From Cylindrobasidium torrendii FP15055 ss-10 (lineage: Eukaryota > Basidiomycota > Agaricomycetes > Agaricales > Physalacriaceae): DNA of 64,000 nucleotides. Shown here in pieces: positions 59,568 through 64,000 of the stretch (positions within the stretch are counted from its first letter, which is position 1; every line of letters starts with the position of its first letter). The notes under the pieces are model-generated. The model had not been told where the DNA came from. It did not search any database and was given only the letters and a program-made list of their open reading frames with translations. The position numbers and the translations under genes were made by a program. The stretch covers positions 1 through 64,000 of the forward strand of contig KN880489.1 of the NCBI GenBank assembly GCA_000934385.1, given 5' to 3'.

Positions 59568-60004
59568 TAGTATTTGTGTCCAGATGATTCTTGCAACTTT
59601 CGAAGGACGACTATGGAGTCCTCACTCACCGGTTCTAGTATCGGGAAGTAGCCACACCGGCGTTCACCTTGCCCGTCTCTTGATGTACTGTTTTCGCCTT
59701 CTTGGATCAGTGCCAACTCACTGTATGATATGGAGAGCCTTCTAGCAGTCCAACAAGCACCTCATTTTTCGCCTAGTGCTTCGTCTGTTCCACAAGCGAT
59801 ATATACGACTCGTCGCCAAATCAAATCGAAGACCTGCTTTCAGTGTGGCGCCGGTCAAGCCCAACTAATGAATAAAGAGAATGCGCCCAAATGACTCAAA
59901 TCAACGGCGTCAGACCTCTGTTCCCCAGAACGCTTCTATAGCGATATAAGACGTGTAGCTGTGCACTGTGTGCGGCATTCCTCACTTTTCATCACCCTAC
60001 CAAC
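59568..60004. other. Intergenic region with TATA-like element
   Basis: About 440 bases upstream of the DUF5077-DUF3472-like gene. GATATAAG at 59943-59950 lies about 55 bp above its ATG and may be the TATA box. No gene is supported here. Confidence 0.5.
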
Positions 60005-61186
60005 ATGACAGAAAATACTGTAGCCCTGTCAGGAAATGGTTTCGTCACGACAGCCCCATCGGACGCTAACGAGATCATTGACGACAACGGCCTAGCGAAC
60101 TGGACCAACGCAAACACGATCATCAGTGTTTACTTTCGCATGTCCTCCGCAGAGTCGGTGACGGTTGCGCTGAACGCGCGCTTGGCGGGCAGTAACAACA
60201 GCTCCATCAATGCCACGATCAACAACTCTGCCTTTGTCGTTCACCTCGCCGGCACGGATGTCCAATCTTATGCTGTTGGTACAGTTCAGGTCGCCTCACC
60301 TGGCTACGTCAAGGTGGACTTGCAAGGCGTGACCAAGGACGGTGGCTTCTTCGGAGATGTATCAAGCTTGAGTGTAACTACCAACTCTGCTCTGGAATAT
60401 GCCAACGACCCCGCAAACTACAATTACTCGCGTCGCGGCCCATCCGTTCATCTGGGCTACACCGTTCCGCCCGACAGCGAGTACTTCTACAACGAAGTGA
60501 CTGTCCCCGTCGACGAAGACACCCTTGGGTCTTATTTCATGGTCGCGGGTTTCGTTGGTGGATATTGTGGCATACAGGTCCACGAGACCGAGCGCTGGGT
60601 CCTGTTCTCCACCTGGAACGCAGACGACGGACAGAAGCCCACGCTCGTGAGCAAGGGGGAAGGGGTTGTCGACGATACTTTCGACAATGAGGGCAGTGGG
60701 GGGAAGGCATACCTTGTGTTCAACTGGGCCGCTGGAAACACCTACAAGGTCATCACGCGCATCCGTCCAGACGAATCCGGAAACACACTCTACTCGGCAT
60801 GGTTCTTCACGCCAGAGTCGAGCTCCTGGCGTTACCTCGCCACCTGGAAGCGTCCCGCGACCACCGCCTACCAGTCTGGTGTGCACTCCTTTTTGGAAAA
60901 CTTCAAGCCCGAACAAGGCTACAAGGGCCGTCGCGTGCAGTATGGTAACCAGTGGGCGCGCAATGTGGATGGCACTTGGTCGGAGGTGACCATGGCTCGT
61001 TTCACTGGTGACGGTACTGCGACGAAGGCCCAGCGCAAGGATTATGCCGGAGGGTTGGAGGACGGCCGCTTCTATCTTCGCAATGGTGGCTTCTTCTCCG
61101 ACTTTGTGCCACTTGACCAGGACTTTACACGCCCAGCTACCGGTCAACAGCCCGCGGTCGACGTGGGAGCTCTACCATCGCAGTGA
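60005..61186 (+). CDS. DUF5077-DUF3472-like protein, intronless, 393 aa
   Basis: A single exon with no signal peptide. Residues 10-130 resemble the DUF5077 beta-sandwich: SVYFRMSSAESVTVALNARL, then VVHLAGTDVQSYAVGTVQV, GYVKVDLQGVTKDGGFFGDV, SSLSV. Residues 150-340 resemble DUF3472: GYCGIQVHETERWVLFSTWN, KGEGVVDDTFDNEGSGGKAY, LVFNWAAGNTYKVITRIRPD, SGNTLYSAWFFTPESSSWR, SGVHSFLENFKPEQGYKGRR and VQYGNQWARN. These two domains commonly occur together in bacterial proteins of unknown, perhaps carbohydrate-related, function. Lack of introns beside many-intron genes hints at horizontal gain, but I cannot run a phylogeny. Family assignment is from memory of the domain patterns. Confidence 0.8.
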   Translation: MTENTVALSGNGFVTTAPSDANEIIDDNGLANWTNANTIISVYFRMSSAESVTVALNARLAGSNNSSINATINNSAFVVHLAGTDVQSYAVGTVQVASPGYVKVDLQGVTKDGGFFGDVSSLSVTTNSALEYANDPANYNYSRRGPSVHLGYTVPPDSEYFYNEVTVPVDEDTLGSYFMVAGFVGGYCGIQVHETERWVLFSTWNADDGQKPTLVSKGEGVVDDTFDNEGSGGKAYLVFNWAAGNTYKVITRIRPDESGNTLYSAWFFTPESSSWRYLATWKRPATTAYQSGVHSFLENFKPEQGYKGRRVQYGNQWARNVDGTWSEVTMARFTGDGTATKAQRKDYAGGLEDGRFYLRNGGFFSDFVPLDQDFTRPATGQQPAVDVGALPSQ

Positions 61187-64000
61187 ATAGCGCTGAAAGC
61201 GTAAGCTTTTGTTATTTCCATCATAGGCTCGGACTAACTTTTGTTGCAGTTGTGGCCAACTTGAAAACGAGCTCGTCATTGGGCAAGTTTGAGGCTGTCA
61301 TTCTTTGGAATTCCATATCTCTTTCAGTAAACGATCCAATGTCTTTTCTCGTAATGGACACTTCTGTCAACGTGTGTTAGAGACTTCCAGCCCGGTAATG
61401 ACTCATTCTGGGTCATTGCCTGTATCTATGAGGGACCCCTTTGGACAAAATTAATGGCACTTCGCGCTAGACTTTTGCATGTTCGCATTAGACTCGCTAC
61501 CATTCGTCCGCTGAGAGCTCACGATACGATGGCAAAGGGCACGCCACCGAAAATTCCTTTTACGATATGGATTTGATGATCTATCACAGAATTTCTTTTT
61601 TGGTTCGGATGGTGTGATGCGGGGTGAGCTCGAGCGAACGACTGGGGAGCTTGAGCCCGGTTTTAGGGGATCGGAAATCCCGAAGCTTCCGACGGAACGA
61701 CTTAGCCAAATTTACGCTGTTGCGCACAATGCTCGTATACGCCACACTGTATATCGCTTGCTAAAGTGCACATTTGAGACAGTTGTAAGTTCATTGTGTC
61801 TCTTACTTTGTGAAAAAGTGCGGATATAAAATTGAGTTGATATATAACAACCGTGCGATGTAAGTCAAGTCCAAGATATATACAGCAAGCAGTAGATAGC
61901 AGTAGATAAGTAAGTATACTCAAGGAAGGGTTTTTTGCGGCCCAAAATTTATAGGACATGCTGGAGTTTTTGCAGTGTAAGGGGAGTCTGTGCACTTGAG
62001 GGAAGTCTGCGTACTCTGAGGAGATGAGCATAGGTGCCAATGAGTGGGATACCATTTACCATACAAACTCTAATTATTCGGAATCGTGACGAGAGTTGTG
62101 TTTGCAGCTCTCAGGAATACAGGCTGGTTTGAAAAAGTCGGGGGTGAGGCCTTGAGGCGCAATGCAGTCCTTAAGCCTGCGTCAAGGACTGGCGCCGGTG
62201 ACAGGGCTGGAGATGGAGGCCGTATGTAAGTTGTAGCGCTTCGGGAATGTAAGTCGACGCACCCAGTAGGGGATTTTCTGTGCAGTCCAAGTGGCACCAT
62301 AGCTCTCTTTTGCCAAGGCCGAGCATATATTCAAAATGGGTGATCTAAACCGCGTCAGCTAGGCAGCGGCTATGAGGAGTGGACAGCCAGGTGGCAAAAA
62401 GGTAGGCCAAACAAAGCCAGCAGTGAAAATCGGGGCATGGGTGCTGGTGGTCGACGGAATCCCAGCATTCTGAGTTGAAGTTGCATTGGCGTTGGCATGC
62501 AATCTCAATGGATGCTTTCAACGTGTTTGGCTCAGTTTCGGCCGGCAATACAGACTAGCCATTATATTTCGACGTTACATAGGTCATCTAATCATCTCGG
62601 AAGCCCGCCAGACGTTTGTGGCAGGATTTCGACCAGATTGCCAAATTCAAGACGTTCAAACGGCTAAGACATTCGTCACAGAGCGTTACATGGCGTTACC
62701 CCCGATGTCACGGCTCAAGGTTCCCAGCCGCTTCGCCAACCGGAAATAGCGCAGCCCGGCCCGGCGAAGCGGATGGTCACGAGCCTATGTTCGCATTTAC
62801 GAACGGCGCAATGATGATCGTTTGATTGCATGATTGCACCTTGAGGATAGCTTCAAAGTAATGTGATCATGTGAGTTGCTAAATGATTGGTACATTGTAA
62901 GTAGCTGAGTACCTGGCAGGAGTAGTCGTCTGTACAATGTGTATCCACAAATATAGAGTCGGCAATTTGAGGCCAATGTGCGAAGCCGGTTGATGCGCCA
63001 TCCACGTGTCCATCAACAGACGGGAATTGGGATGATCGACGCGTCGGGATATCAACGGCCGACTCTTTCTCTTTCTCCTACTCTTTGCGCTCAGGCCGTG
63101 TCTCACGGCGTTTCCAAGCTCGAAAGATAGGTTTACTCAACACCGGCTGCCCGTTCCTCTTTCTCAAGCGACCGTCCGATATTGTTTGTTCTTGAACCCA
63201 GTGAGTGGAACAATCCGTAATATAACAGGACAGCACGGACGTAACGCACTATAAGGAGCACAGTATTGCGCCTTGGGCACTTCAATATTCAATGCTTGCA
63301 GCTAATATACCCAATTCTCAGGTCAGCGATCGAAGAACAATGGAAGCCGGAAATCCGAAAGCACGTACAAGTTAAGAGCCTTTGAATAATCCTGACCAGA
63401 AAGTGAAAGCAGTGTCTTCTACAGAAATTGACATAATGGAACAAGCTTCTAGGCCGAGTGACACGAGTGAAAGATACAGAACAAAGTGGATATAAATATT
63501 GAAAAACGGAGATGGTAGCACCGGGAAACATGTAGACTTACTAGCCGGTGTATGCATCATGAAGGGACTCCAACAAGCCCTAAACTCCTTACCATGACAT
63601 ATACCAGAGGCCAAAGACTATGAGATAGCGAACGAGTACACAAAGTAAGCAGCAGAAGGACAGTCAAACTATCACGGAGAACATGGCTAGCCAACGCCAG
63701 CACAGTCAAGCATACGTACGCAAGGGCCATCGCAGTGAAACGGAACCATAGATGGCGCAAGTCAAAGCATAGAAACGAAAATGAAGGCCATTGAATTGGC
63801 GGAGGTCACCAGCGCGGCAAGAACCTAGTACGAGTAGCTCGATTTTGCAGTCGGGCACTGCAGTATTAACCCGATATCACAAATCAAAGGGAGCGAGAGC
63901 ACTACTCAGATATGTGCACAAAATGGGGAGATATAAGCAAGGAATATTTGGGGAAGGTTGAACCGGAATCGGTGAAAGCGAACCACAAGCAGTGGCTAGT
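61187..64000. other. 2.8 kb right end without a confident gene
   Basis: Only short frames are seen. Minus-strand frames at 63289-63760 are hydrophobic (MRHLWFRFTAMALA; FFNIYIHFVLYLSLVSLGLE) and contain possible GT-AG introns, so a truncated membrane-protein gene running off the window is possible but unproven. Short near-duplicated words such as GCAGTAGATA occur near 61890-61905. No transposase or long repeat was recognised. Confidence 0.45.

Noticed and set aside
60362..61147. Minus-strand 261-residue frame under the DUF5077-DUF3472 gene
   Set aside because: Pure antisense shadow of a well-supported gene, with no motif of its own.

Overview
The window is nuclear DNA from a basidiomycete fungus, most likely an Agaricomycete. 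I infer this from dense genes split by many short GT-AG introns (about 45-60 nt), very short intergenic spaces on both strands, F-box/leucine-rich-repeat-like and serine/proline-rich disordered proteins typical of mushroom-forming fungi, and conserved eukaryotic housekeeping genes. About 24 protein genes can be supported. No rRNA, tRNA, CRISPR array or intact transposon was seen. For nine genes where I placed every exon boundary by hand, the summed exon length is a multiple of three.

Layout. 1-620: a cluster of imperfect palindromic repeats. 0.6-10.1 kb: RPN5 (proteasome lid, -), an F-box-like protein (-), SLD2 (replication initiation, -) head-to-head with a KEN-box protein (+), and an AYR1-type short-chain reductase (-). 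10.7-20.7 kb: a secreted PLC-like phosphodiesterase (+), a HpcH/HpaI aldolase (-), the splicing factor CLF1 (+) and FGAM synthase ADE6 (-). 20.7-24.0 kb is nearly empty. 24.0-30.5 kb: ribonuclease T2 (+), CFD1/NUBP2 (+), an RRM protein (+) and a disordered protein (-). 31.1-35.5 kb: the meiotic recombinase DMC1 (-), a protein with two degenerate phosphatase domains (-) and a small Ser-rich protein (+). 35.5-37.6 kb is empty. 37.6-43.8 kb: a small unknown protein (+), CWC25 (-) head-to-head with a voltage-sensor-like membrane protein (+), and a large disordered protein (+). 44.2-53.6 kb: SLA2 (-) head-to-head with SHY1/SURF1 (+), a TATA-driven low-complexity protein (+) and a 983-residue membrane protein (+). 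53.9-61.2 kb: BDP1 of TFIIIB (+), a serine beta-lactamase-like protein (-) head-to-head with an NDUFA9/COQ11-like reductase (+), and an intronless DUF5077-DUF3472-like gene (+). 61.2-64.0 kb has no confident gene.

There is no biosynthetic cluster or mobile island: neighbours serve unrelated pathways (proteasome, splicing, purine synthesis, Fe-S assembly, meiosis, endocytosis, respiratory assembly, Pol III transcription). The most unusual items are the tandem pseudophosphatase next to DMC1, the intronless bacterial-looking DUF5077-DUF3472 gene, the palindrome cluster at the left edge, the very tight SLA2/SHY1 head-to-head start, and an odd N-terminus on ADE6.
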